Source: Sphaeramia orbicularis (taxonomy: Eukaryota; Chordata; Actinopteri; Kurtiformes; Apogonidae). From it: a stretch of DNA of 64,000 nt. A program made the position numbers and the translations under genes. Location of the stretch: positions 22,150,588 to 22,214,587 of the forward strand of contig NC_043966.1 in NCBI RefSeq assembly GCF_902148855.1, read 5' to 3'. This document shows, one piece after another, positions 49,863 through 60,980 of this stretch. The notes below the pieces were generated by a model. That model saw only the letters and a list, made by a program, of their open reading frames with translations, searched no databases and was not told the origin of the DNA. Every line of letters begins with the position of its first letter. The first letter of the stretch is position 1.

Positions 49863-50431
49863 GAAAAAACGGGAATTCTAATTCTTAACAGCCAGTCTTC
49901 TGATCCGAAACTTCCAGACTTGCCGGATGAGCTTAATGTCCGAGAGCGGTTTTTTCTATGTAATTACGAACACGTTGTAGCCAAGTGCTTTATCCGGTAT
50001 AAAACAGACAATAAATTCCAAACTACACACTGCTTCACTTGGACCTAGCCTTGTCTCTTTCTTGTTATTGCTGGTAGAAGAAGAAAGATGGTTGGCTATT
50101 GCTTCCTCTTTTTGCCTCGCTTGTCGAACCGCGTTGGACTCTGGTTCAGCGCGAGCGGCTCCGTGAAGCTGCTCTGAAACCGAATTATTTACAAACCTAA
50201 CGTTACAAGAGAAAAAAATGGCTTCACATCATAGTTAATCACCCGCTGCTAAACACAGGAAAATTCGGTCGTAAAACCTAGTCAGTGACCCCACCGGAAG
50301 TACTTTGTACAAAAGTACTTTTTGCACCAGCGTTTTTTTTTTTTTTTTGAACGCCTCAAAGTAGTGATACATCTGACCACAAGATGGCGCCAGTCATGCA
50401 TACTAGTCATTCAGATGTTTTATTTTATATA
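49863..50431. promoter_or_regulatory. cul4b upstream region
   Basis: It should hold the cul4b 5' UTR and promoter and perhaps an alternative first coding exon. On the minus strand, the bases around the chosen start also form a splice acceptor (TTTCCAACAG, AG at 49850-49851) after a T-rich tract. No convincing upstream coding exon was found. Confidence 0.4.
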
Positions 50432-50589
50432 CGAGAGTGGGAAAAAGTTTTTGGACACATTATTTTATTATTCGGTAAATATCATATCTACTGTGCGAAA
50501 TGGAGAAATAATAAGTCCTCCTTTTCTGGATTTATAAATGAATTTAAAATGTTTGTCTTGTGCCTAGGAAAATTAGAAAAAAAAATGCA

Positions 50590-51814
50590 TTTGTATTTAT
50601 TAACCCATAAAGACCCAACGAACCACCGACTTCTAAAACCATCTACTGGTCTAAAATGTTTAATATCTTCTGAACCACTAATCCTATCAATACATGTAAA
50701 TAATTGGTGTAAAATGCAGGTCATCATCTTTTTATGGTCATCAGATATGACCCATTTGGATGTTCAGAGGCTCAGAGGTTACCATGGAAACACCGTCATC
50801 TTCTACAACATTGATTAACTAGTAAAACCCATGGATTTGGATCAATGACAGTGGATGGAGACACTTTGTTTATGTTCAGTTAATGATATATATTTACAGA
50901 AAAGTTACTTTTTCCCACAGTTTTCTTTGTTTTTGATGTAATAAACCTCAAGTTTAATCTAAGCTTTTATGAACATTTTCATGATCAACACATTAAATAA
51001 TGGAAAATACCTGATTTATACTGGAAAAAAGCAAAATACAGAGAATAATATTATAATAAATGGTGATAAGTTATTTAAGAAAGGTTGAATACAGAGAAAA
51101 AATCATTTGGGAACTGACACAAAAGTAGTACTGGGTCTTTATGGGTTAAATGACACATATAAGTCACAGTTAGATCATAAAAAATGCAGGATACTAATTT
51201 TGAGCACTTACTTCGCAAAGAAATGCATACTTTTATTTTGGAAGAATGACTCCCCTCCATCTTTTAAGATCTTCCATGATCACCTGTCTTCTTTTTTACC
51301 TTTAGAGAAACTGACGTTGGATAAATACAATCGGGGCCATCTCTTTAATGAATTTTGGTTGCCTTTACTTTCTGGTATGGAGAAAGTTTGAGTTTGTAGA
51401 TCATGAATACTGCCCTATTATTGCTATTTATGTTACAGCATGCATAATTATGCTCATGCTTATGTTGTTACCCTTATTAATGTTATTGTGAGGATGATGA
51501 TGATGATGATGATGATTTTTGTTGTTGTTGTTATTATTATTATTTTTTATTTTATTATAATTTTTATTTATTTTTTTTATTTTTATTTTTTTAATTTATT
51601 TATTTTCTCTTTAGACATGTATATTTTTGGCCTGTTACTTTTGTGTGTGTTTAGTTGATTTATTTCTTTAGGGATGGGAGGTGGGAAGAACACACAAAGG
51701 AGAATTGTAAAAAGTGAGACCCAGTATGACTATGTTTGTACTGTATCTGGAGGATTCTCTTGTGTGAAATAAAAAGATATTAAAAAAAAAAAAAAAAAAA
51801 AAAAAAGAAAGAAA
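50590..51814 (+). mobile_element. Third layer: 5'-truncated L1-like LINE with poly(A) tail
   Basis: Bounded by the 13-base direct repeat AAAAAAAAATGCA (50577-50589 and 51815-51827). Beyond the inner MITE it encodes an L1-type C-terminal segment (FAKKCILLFWKNDSPPSF, LEKLTLDKYNRGHLF). A 3' UTR with a GTGTGAAATAAAAAGATATT end and a long poly(A) follows. Its own sequence is about 680 bp. Confidence 0.72.
50604..51145. mobile_element. Innermost layer: piggyBac-type MITE
   Basis: Inverted ends CCCATAAAGACCCA and TGGGTCTTTATGGG (14 of 14), each flanked by TTAA (50600-50603 and 51146-51149), the fixed piggyBac target. It is 542 bp and non-coding. Removing it and one TTAA gives an uninterrupted LINE frame across the junction (LYLLNDTYKS), so it inserted after that LINE. 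Confidence 0.82.
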
Positions 51815-52224
51815 AAAAAAAAATGCAATGGAAATAAGCCTGAACATTGCTCGTTATTTATTATTTTAATTTTCACTGTATTGTATATGAATGTGTTTTT
51901 ACTCTTACCTTATATATCGCCATGTTTTTTTGTACTTTATTTTACTTATGTTTATTTGTATTACTGTATTATTATCCTCAATGAGAGTTTGTACTTTTCA
52001 CTAGCCCAGTTAAAAAAAAAGTTTTTGGACACCCCGGGCCTTCGTTACATATTGAATTAAAAACACTTTTAAGTCTCTAAGTGCAATTTCTTTCAAGTGC
52101 GAGAACATGCCAGCCAGGATTAGAGCTAAATAATAATATATGATGTGATGTATATGTTTAAATTTTTGTCAATAACGATAATATTTGGAACTGGCATGTT
52201 GAAACCATAAGAAATGTAGTTTCA

Positions 52225-52262
<38 letters not shown>

Positions 52263-52280
52263 TTTGTTGTTGTTGTTGTT
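52225..52280. repeat. (TTA)n/(TTG)n microsatellite
   Basis: TTATTATTA units run into GTTGTTGTTG inside the right half of the outer Tc1-type MITE. Confidence 0.9.
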
Positions 52281-52641
52281 AGCAATATATGATTTTTTTT
52301 TAGTTTTCCGAAGATATTACATGATATTTGAGATTGTGTAAAATTTTAAAGGGTGACCAAAAACTTTTTTCCACTACTGTATTTTCACAAGGATAAAAAG
52401 ATTGGTGTGCTACCAATGCTGAGGGGTAGGCTTTTAATTTTGATACAGTGTCTATCTAATTTTATTTATTTATTTTTTTCTAAATTAGCAAATAAATAAA
52501 TGTGCAAAATGTAGGTTATGATATGTGTATGACTTGATAAATATTTAAACCTAACTTTCCCAATTCTAATGTTAGGAGACCAAACCAGAAAATGACTCTA
52601 AAGCTTCATAGGTTTGTGGTCTTATATGATAAAGTGTGTTG

Positions 52642-52695
52642 TAAAAGAAAAGAAAAGAAAAGAAAAGAAAAGAAAAGAAAAGAAAAAGAAAAGAA
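52642..52695. repeat. (AAAAG)n microsatellite
   Basis: About ten near-perfect AAAAG units in the spacer between the transposon nest and the next Tc1-type element. Confidence 0.9.
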
Positions 52696-52862
52696 GGATC
52701 ATGATATTTACATCATACATACAAATTTAGAATCTTTGTTACCTTTAAAGCTCTTCATGGCATCATGAGTTATCACTTTGTAAAACCATTACATTGCTTT
52801 TTAAATAAACAAGACACCAGACTTCATATGTTATGCACCATATTCCCCTTATATTGCATGTA

Positions 52863-53414
52863 CAGGGTGGAGAAGCAAAATTTACAATATTTTGAGGCAG
52901 GGATTGAAAGACAGTGTATGACCAATTAGTTTATTTAAAGTCATGAGAATTTAAATCTTCAAATCATATTTTACTGCATTTCTAACAGTCTTGTTGTCTA
53001 CCTCAAGTTCAATTGCCATTTTTCTCATGGATTTGGTTGGATCCTTTAGGATTTTGGATTTGAGAGCTTTAATAAAAGCTTTGGTACGTTTTTTGTTGCT
53101 TCCTCCACTTCCAGACTTTCTTGTAATAGTTTTGCTCATAGTCATTCTCTTCTTTACATTATAAACAGTCTTTATGGACACTCCAACTATTTTTGAAATC
53201 TCCTTTGGTGTGACGAGTGCATGCAGCAAATCACACACTCTTTGACGTTTGCTTTCCTGATTACTCATATGGGCAAAAGTTTCTGAAAAGGTATGGATAA
53301 TAGCGTTAGGTATGATTATGACATCAATATATGTTTGGTTTCAAAACAATTGACTTAGTGCCTGCTGAGAAAAAACAACTTAATGTTCATTGTAAATTTT
53401 GCTTCCCCACCCTG
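52863..53414 (-). mobile_element. Internally deleted Tc1/mariner-type element (DNA-binding half kept)
   Basis: Inverted ends starting CAGGGTGG.GAAGCAAAAT match over about 26 bases with one difference and are flanked by TA (52861-52862, 53415-53416). The minus strand encodes 105 aa (53268-52951), which look like the N-terminal paired-type helix-turn-helix region of a Tc1-like transposase: VTPKEISKIVGVSIKTVYNV, then a basic GSGGSNKKR linker (GRPR-hook position) and a second HTH (MRKMAIELEVDNKTVRNAV). The catalytic DDE domain is absent. The ends differ from those at 43388-43787, so it is a separate family. Confidence 0.85.
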
Positions 53415-53763
53415 TAAATAGCCACTGTAGTAGTAGCCCACAGTAGTCCCCTTCTATCGGCAACAAACTTTTACTTATTTTACATTTATGTATTCATTTA
53501 GAGCATTTTTGGATAAACAAGACCAAAGTTATATTCTTGTTTTATTTTATTTTGTATGGAAAAGGCATTTAATTAAGCACAAACCTAGTAAAACTCAAAG
53601 GACCCATTAACATAGAGGCGTTGTCAAACACCTTTGGGCTGCTGTACATCATATTATTTATTTATGCTTTAATTATTTTACAGAACCGAGCTCCACAATG
53701 AGGCTGCAAGTCTGAGGAGCAGCTTTCATAATCGAATTCGGCCCTACGTCCTATGTAACGTAA

Positions 53764-53780
53764 TGACGTACATGACGTCA
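53764..53780 (+). promoter_or_regulatory. Tandem CRE/ATF sites upstream of mcts1
   Basis: A perfect palindromic CRE, TGACGTCA, at 53773-53780 directly follows a TGACGTA half-type site at 53764-53770. They lie about 190 bases before the mcts1 start codon in a CpG-containing stretch with further TACGTC and AACGTAA motifs, and are likely part of the mcts1 promoter. Confidence 0.5.
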
Positions 53781-53969
53781 GATGTAAACTGGTGTACGTC
53801 GATACCGCCGGCCCTTCTCTGCTAAACTAACGTGGTATAGCTATCCATTTATAAGATAGCTTCACAGTGTATTGCTTATTTTACTCGTATTTACCGTTCC
53901 CGAATTAGTACAGTAAGTGCTGAGAAGCTTTGTTGGAGTTAAGAGAGGACCCTAACTCGATCAGCGAGG

Positions 53970-56900
53970 ATGTTTAAAAAGTATGTTGACCATTCTCTCC
54001 GTATCGTAAGCTCGTAGTTAGCTTAGCCAGACGGCTAACTCATTTCCAGTCTCGTCTTTGAGCTTGTGTGAAGACTGATAATCAGTTGATCAGATCTGAA
54101 GTTATGTGTTATGCTACTTTGTTATTGTATGTGTTATCATGTCATGCCAGGACAACACCCGACTAGAGAAATAACTTGGAAATATTGTAAGTGGCAGCTG
54201 ATTGGCACTGAAACCCTCAGAATTCATCTTACTAAAACTATTATTTACTTGTTATTGTTTCCATATGTTGTAAAAGTGACACATTTAAGAACACGAAAAA
54301 CTGGTCAAGTTGGCGACGGGTAGTGTCATTGTAGGCACCATGAATCCATTGTCTAACGGTTAAGTGCATGATGACAGCGTAACAACAGTACATTTACAGG
54401 CCTACGTGTTTGACGTAGGGTTCTTTTTCTACTATGTTAAGGAGTGAAAAGCCAAACACAGTCAAGGCGATCTGTCATCTACTTGCGTTTAAAAAATGAG
54501 GATGTAAACGAAAAACTGGTCAAGGAGGCAAAGGTTCTTGCCATAGTTCCATTACATTCACACGACATGGATACAAGTGCATTTCTACATCTGAAACAGT
54601 GACTGAACATATAAATCATGTAAATGTTGAGCAGACATACACGTTTTAGGCAGACATTTCTAGTGTGTTATTCTGAGCAGCTGCAGACACACAGATACAG
54701 TATTCGTAATGTCAGTGTTTGATTTATACAGTTAATATTTAAAGTTTCTGATTAACGATATGATCAGTTCATTAAATTTAGGTGTGATCTTCAAAACTGT
54801 ATATTTTATATTTTCTCTTTCAGATTTGATGAGAAGGAAAATGTGTCAAACTGTATCCAGCTGAAAACATCAGTGATCAAAGGAATCAAGAACCAGCTGT
54901 TGGAACAGTTTCCAGAAATTGAGTCATGGCTTAATCATATAATGCCAAAAAAAGATCCAGTCAAAATAGTGAGATGGTATGATTTCTCATTTAATTAGTT
55001 TCATTAAGGTTCTCACAGGACAAGACTAATTTCTGCTGCAGATTTTTATAATATGTTTTGTTCCTACAGCCATGAACACATTGAAATTTTGACAGTGAAC
55101 GGAGAACTTCTTTTCTTCAGACAGAGAGAAGGACCCTTCTACCCAACGCTCCGGCTGCTGCATAAATGTATGGTTACACTACGATGGTTTGTTTCTGAAT
55201 ATATATTTTTTCACCATGATAATAATACCTCATTCTCTTTTTAGATCCTTTCATTCTTCCCCACCAGCAAGTAGATAAAGGGGCAATTAAATTTGTCTTG
55301 AGTGGAGCAAACATCATGTGTCCTGGACTGACGTCACCAGGTGCTAAGCTTTACCCAGCTGAAGCCGACACAGTAGTTGTATCCTTTCACAAGTGATGCC
55401 ACGCCTCAAACTGTTTGTCATTTACATGGTAGTAGGTCTGCATTCATTCAGTGTTATCTAAACTACTGAATAAGGTGATTAAGATAAACAACTTACCATC
55501 TGCTGTTCTTAATTGTTAGAACATGACCAATTGTTGTCAAACATGCATGAGTAAAGTTAAATTCAAAATTATATTCATCAAGCAGCACAGCACCAGTTCC
55601 ATGGTTTCAAAAGTAGGGTTGTTTAGAACTTGTAAAATGTGTTTAGTTGATGGTGCTCTTTGGTTTAGGACAGAGGTATTCAAATCTGGTCCTTGAGGGC
55701 CGGTATCCTGCATGTTTTGGATATTTCCCTCTTCCAGCACACCTGGTTCAATTAATGATCAGCTCATCATCAAGCTCTGCCGGATAGCGATGTAATGGCT
55801 TCCAGGTAAAGAGGGAAATATCTAAAACATGCAGGATACCGGCCCTCGAGGACCAGATTTGAATACCCCTGGTTTAGGACATGTACAAAATCAATAAACT
55901 ACTATGAACTCCAAGTCACTGTCTTTTAAAGACTTAAACTTCTCCTATCCTAACGGCATGGTTAAGTTACACCTATATAAACCACTATATTTCAGTGGCT
56001 TCATCATGAAGTCAAAGCCTTTTTCATGATTTCCTAATGCTGAAATGTGTTGGAATATAGTTATTTCTATGTCACATTTGACCATGCTGTGACTATACAA
56101 GCATTTTAATATTCATAACAGAGAGTGCTTTGGAGGTCATTGGTGATTCCTTGGCACCAGTTTAATGTTGGTGGAAAAGAGCCAAGAGTGAACAAGGTCT
56201 CTGCCTTTCATTCCTTCAAACTCCTTTAAAAGTTTGGCTTCTCAATATAATAACATAATGTGCTGCACTTTTTTAGTTCCCCTCGGCCAAATATAGTGTA
56301 AGATTCTGTTGAAAGTTACTGCCCTATAATTTAGATTAGGTTGTCTTTGTGTAAAACTTATTACATACATGTTTATATTTGAATGTACTCAGATAATATA
56401 AATGCACGAGGCCATCTGACCTTAAAAAAGTCAGTCAAGGTGACCTACTTTTAATAGGTTTCTGCTCCATTCCAAGATGCATCCACAGTATACATTTGGT
56501 GCATATTGCTTAATGCATTCTTCAGATAATATGATTATTTCATTGGATGTACAGATGGACAGACAACAAAACAATTACAATACCCCTTTGGCCAGAAGTT
56601 GGCTGAGAAACTAGAATGAAATGAAACTACAAATGTTTCTCCATCCGACCAGATATATAAACAAAGCGAATCAGAATAGATTTTTGTCGTTATTTCAGCT
56701 GACTGTAAATGGGGGCTGTTTCACAACCTGTGGTTAAGCCTGCCCATTAGACAAACATTTAAACATACATGTCCAAAGACTCTGTAAAACTGGATGAAAA
56801 TCTCACCTCACATGTTTTTGTTGTAAAATGTTTCATTTGGAAGAAGTCCTAATTCAGAATAATAATGTAGTATCCGTGCGCACAGACATTCAGTATGAAC

Positions 56901-57265
56901 AGAATAAACCCAAGACATTTTGTCATCCAGCCCATATCCTCATAATTAAGATACATCTGAGAGTATATATCTGCTTTTGATGTCAACTTTCATCTAATTT
57001 TTTTTTCCCTTAATACATGCGTTCAGGCCATAATGGCAGAGGGGAAACAACATGCACTTTGTGTTGGAGTTATGAAGATGTCTGCAGATAGCATGTAAGA
57101 TCTGAGTACATTTTACCAACACTTCCTTTTGGTTACTACTTTATAATGTTTGATACTTAAACAGGTTTATTCTGTGCAAACAGAGAAAAAGTCAACAAGG
57201 GAATTGGCATTGAGAACGTCCACTATCTGAATGATGGACTCTGGCACATGAAGACCTATAAATGA
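53970..57265 (+). CDS. mcts1: MCTS1 re-initiation and release factor
   Basis: Six coding exons: 53970-53980, 54824-54976, 55070-55167, 55245-55378, 57027-57094, 57184-57265. Phases close to give 181 aa, the same length as human MCTS1. MCTS1 pairs with DENR to release deacylated tRNA from 40S subunits and permits re-initiation after upstream ORFs (family knowledge). The N-terminal domain starts [15 protein letters not shown]-terminal PUA domain covers about residues 92-171 ([34 protein letters not shown]), and the end is [12 protein letters not shown]. The first coding exon carries only 11 coding bases. Intron 4 is U12-type. An AATAAA lies at 57409-57414, about 145 bases after the stop. Near-identity with the mammalian protein makes the call secure. 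Confidence 0.96.
55379..57026 (+). other. mcts1: U12-type GT-AG intron of mcts1
   Basis: Donor GTATCCTTTC is an exact match to the U12 consensus GTATCCTTT. The acceptor side has CCCTTAAT at 57007-57014 with the branch A about 13 bases before the AG, and lacks the usual long pyrimidine tract between branch and AG. Splicing gives DTVVAIMAEGK, matching human DTIVAIMAEGK. The intron hosts a hAT-type MITE. Confidence 0.88.
55671..55871. mobile_element. hAT-type MITE in mcts1 intron 4
   Basis: A 201-bp element. Its ends CAGAGGTATTCAAATCTGGT and, inverted, CAGGGGTATTCAAATCTGGT continue for about 65 bases of near-perfect inverted repeat. It is flanked by an exact 8-bp duplication, GTTTAGGA (55663-55670 and 55872-55879), the hAT length. 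It is non-coding and can form a long hairpin. Confidence 0.92.
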
Positions 57266-57408
57266 TGAGTACCTGCCATACCAGCTCCTGGAACATGTGG
57301 AGCCATGATGCCATGACAGCAAAGCATGTGCTGCCAGTCAACTGTTTACACCCATGGACTTAGCTGTGTAACCTGCTGGAGGCTTTGAATCATTTGCAAT
57401 TATGCACA

Positions 57409-57414
57409 AATAAA
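57409..57414 (+). terminator. Poly(A) signal of mcts1
   Basis: AATAAA about 145 bases after the mcts1 stop codon, the first such signal downstream. Confidence 0.6.
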
Positions 57415-60060
57415 AAAAGATCCTGCTTCAAATCTGATTCTCAGTTGGTATTTTAGATATAACTCAATTAAAGATGAGCTGCACTGCCTATAAACATCAA
57501 TTTAAATATAATGATATACACAGTTGTCTGTCCAGTTCCACTCTGTTCAGTCCTCCAGGGTGTTCGTTACATATTTATAGTCACCAAAGGAGTGTCGGGT
57601 TGATTCACAATGTTTGACCTGTTCCTCTGCTTTTGCCTCTATTATGGTTTATCAGAGCATCACATCCTCTATCAGACATGTAAGTACTGGTTTTTTAGTT
57701 CACGTACGCCACAGCCAACTCAACAATCCAGAAATAAACCCTTCCTTTTGTAAAACCTGAATGTTCAATTATTTTGCATTCACTATGAGATGTTTCTAAT
57801 GTTTTGTCCTTTTCATTCTTATTAATAAAGGTGAGGTGACTGAAAAAAAACCTGCTCATCATTAGTTTCAACCTTTAAGATCATATATTTATAATCCAAG
57901 TAAATATTTAGTGGTATCATGTCAACATAATTTTTTGCAGCAGCAACGCAGATGTCCATTTCGGGGAGTGGGGCTATTTAGAACATGTATGTGTCCAATA
58001 AAAATACAAAAGATGAAATGGATGGAGAAATGAAAAGCCTCTGTGATGTTACTCAGATACAACATGTTTGATGGGGGCCTTATTTATCAGCACTGGGTAT
58101 TTTTTTATAAAGCAAAACTTTGTTAGTTATGAGCTTATAAACACTGAATAATTTTATATCAAACGTAATTATTAACCACAGAGGCTTTATAGACAGGTTT
58201 CAGTCTAACATGGTACTGTGCTAAAGCCTTAATCAACAAGCAGATTTGTTCTCTTAAGATTCTGAAGACAATGTAAATTTGCATATTTTAGTCTCTGTGA
58301 CAAAACACACAGGAAATATGAGAGCAGCATTAAAAACAAGAATTTCTGAAATTAAATGATCAGTATTTAATCTTATTGTAACTAACATGTCTTAAACTCC
58401 TCAAAAATATGACTATGACATCAAATGTTACACATTGTTTTGGTGACATTTTCTCACACTAAATACTGACTGTTGCCTGTAGTTTAGTTAATTTTTTGTG
58501 AGTTCTTAATACTGTGCATGATATCTCCTTGTATTTTCTTGATGTATCTTAACAAAGACACTGAGGAATAGATATTATCCTTGTTACAACCCTGTCAAAA
58601 CGACATAGTACCAGACTAGAGATGTGATTATTTTGGGTTAGTAGTTTTAAGTCAACTTCAGTATTTTTAAAATCTTCCCAAACACATATGTAATGAATGT
58701 GCAAACAGTTCTGAGCTTTACCACAATTTCTATTTCACCCTCCTTCCCCTAAAAAGTGACTTTAATTTTTCACTGCATGTTCATAATGACATGGTGAGAG
58801 TTTTATGGTGAGTTTTGTAATAAAATACATTGCAAGTACATTGCAAATTAATGTTTTTTGTTGTTTTTTTTTACCTGTAGCTTATAAATGTAGAGCTAAT
58901 CACAACTGTATTTTCCTAAATTTAGTCTCAAGACAACAACAAAAAATATCTTTTAGTTCTGAAGTTTTGGAACCACTGTTTTGCATTAATAGATATGTGC
59001 ATAATAAATGGATAGAAAAAAGCCCTTACTTCACCATCATACAGGAGATTACATGCCGATTATTCACCACTGTTCACTACAGGTGCATTTTAGTATAAAT
59101 TATGTTTAAAACCCCTGAAAATTTAGCTTCGAATTACTTCAATAGCACAATAATGTGATAATATTGGAATGTCTCCACAAAATTAAACAAGAGAAGCACT
59201 CGGAGAGCACAGACCTCCGCCAAGACAGATCTGCCCCCCCCCCCCATCACCACCAAAATTTAATCATTTCTTCTTTGTGCCAGTATCAACATTTCCTGAA
59301 AATTTCATGAAAACCCATCCCTAACTTTTTGAGTTATCTCGCTAACAAACAAACACACAAAGCAAAGTGATCACAACACCTCCTGGCGGAGGTAACAAGT
59401 GCAAATAAAGCAGAACTTACTGATATCTTTATGTATCATAAGGTGTTAAATACTGCTACGTGGAGTGGTTTGTTTAGACTTGCGATAAGTTGCTGCCAGC
59501 TTTTTCACGGAAATGTTCTGAAATCCTTATTGTTGCACATGTGATGCAACCTCTTCGGGATATTAACTCACCAACAGGTATTACAAGGTCACATGAAAAT
59601 ATCTTATTATAGATGAAGCAATACTGACCCATTATACTTTTGTACCCGACCCCACACTTACTAACCAACACTGCATTCATGTTGGCTGCATCGCACTGCC
59701 AGCCTTAATGCTTTTTTTCTTCTTGCACAACAGATACACAAAAGGCAAAGACGATATATGCAGAACACTACCAGCAGTCTACTGGTCAAGGATTAAACAC
59801 AGAGAATAAATCAAGATTACTCTATGACCTGATAAGCAGTGAAAGCCAGTGAAATGTCCATCTACTGTGATATAAAATACCCAAATTAAAAGGAAAAGGA
59901 TCAGATTCTGAGTGATCTGTGCTGAACTTTAGTCAAAAAACAACTGATCAGTCACAAATGCCAGCTGCAGTTTCTATCATTTTAATCTGTTTATAAAGCG
60001 CAGCAGAACCACAATTTGTATGTTTTTCTCTCAAGAAAAGTCAACATCACAAAAGCACAT
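57415..60060. other. Gene-free spacer between mcts1 and c1galt1c1
   Basis: AT-rich and without a supported exon apart from an RTE-like fragment at 59192-59400. Short open frames here have no recognisable protein character. Confidence 0.5.
59192..59400 (+). mobile_element. RTE-type (Expander-like) LINE 3' fragment, copy B
   Basis: The same blocks as at 14617-14800 in the same order, here with a fuller end: AACAAACAAACACACAAAG followed by GATCACAACACCTCCTGG and CGGAGGTAA. A poly(C) run near 59235 has expanded differently from copy A. Confidence 0.6.
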
Positions 60061-60075
60061 AAGTCAGAAATTAGA

Positions 60076-60081
60076 TTTATT
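60076..60081 (-). terminator. Poly(A) signal of c1galt1c1
   Basis: TTTATT on the plus strand (AATAAA on the minus strand), about 900 bases after the stop codon. It is a plausible 3' end; use is unproven. Confidence 0.4.
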
Positions 60082-60980
60082 TAATTTCAGTTATTCAAAA
60101 GTCACTATTTAAAGGAGTCATCCGGACACTTTGACACCGGTGTGCTCTTTAAAAGTCCAGTGAGGATCTGAAACTGATTGGCCCACATAAAGAAACATGG
60201 ATTTTACACTTTTTTTGTTTTGTTTTTTTAACATGTGGCAAGAAATATTTCACCCTTGCTTCAGCACTGAGGTATATTATTCTCCTTTATCTGTAAAGGC
60301 CAATTTGTACAATGTCATGTCCTTCATACACGGAGATAACCAAGCATAACATGGTGAGAAATGCACTTCATTTAGTTGGGCTGGAACGTGGTATCATCAT
60401 TGGTGCAAACATACAGCCATTAAATCAGACAGTGCTATATTCTAAGAGGAAACAAAGATTATACAACAGTTAAATAGTTACAGACATTTGCCTATTTTTT
60501 TTGGAAATCAAGTTACATAATAAAAGCAGTTTACCCTATAGACAAAAGAAGAGCTAGAAGGTCCAGATAATCTTGTCTCATGTCACAATATTTATATATT
60601 TTCCAGCTCATGTTCAACCAATAGATCTTTTTCACAGCAAACATTTTGGTGATTCTAGTAACATGATGGATTTGTTCCTTACATGTTTTCTACACTGACA
60701 TGGAATGCAGTCTTTCTTAATTAATAAAATTAGGCCTGTTAATTTTCTACCATATTGAGTGAAAATGTCTGCTGTGAAAAACATCCACTGACTCCATTTA
60801 CCTACGCCACAAAAGAAACGGGGTGTTGAATGTGCAAAAAGGTACAAAATACATAAAAGTAATATTCCCACACTGGATCCAGTTTTACAAACAGCTTGAG
60901 AAACCATTTCCCAAACTTTAGGTTTGCCATCACAGAAGCAAAAACTTTAAAATGCCACATCCAGTCCAAGCAATGAACCT

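Larger units (their letters stand above)
50459..52015 (+). mobile_element. Second layer: 5'-truncated L1/Tx1-like LINE
   Basis: Bounded by a 17-base duplication, AAAAAGTTTTTGGACAC, at 50442-50458 and 52016-52032. The left part encodes the end of a LINE ORF2 (LLFGKYHIYCAKW, then FSGFINEFKMFVLCLGK). The right part, from about 51828, is its 3' UTR and ends in an A-run. Its own sequence is about 320 bp, interrupted at an A-rich site by a younger LINE. Confidence 0.7.
50432..52379. mobile_element. Outer layer of a transposon nest: Tc1-type MITE
   Basis: Left end at 50432 and right end at 52379 are inverted relatives over 27 bases (22 matches), sharing the core AAAAAGTTTTTGG, and both are flanked by TA. 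Without the inserted LINEs the MITE would be about 374 bp (50432-50458 plus 52033-52379). It encodes nothing. It is the oldest member of the nest, because the other three layers sit inside it. Confidence 0.72.

Noticed and set aside
50442-50458. First taken as the end of a separate MITE repeated at 52016
   Set aside because: The two copies are in direct orientation and flank a LINE with an A-tail, so they are better read as its target-site duplication inside an older MITE.
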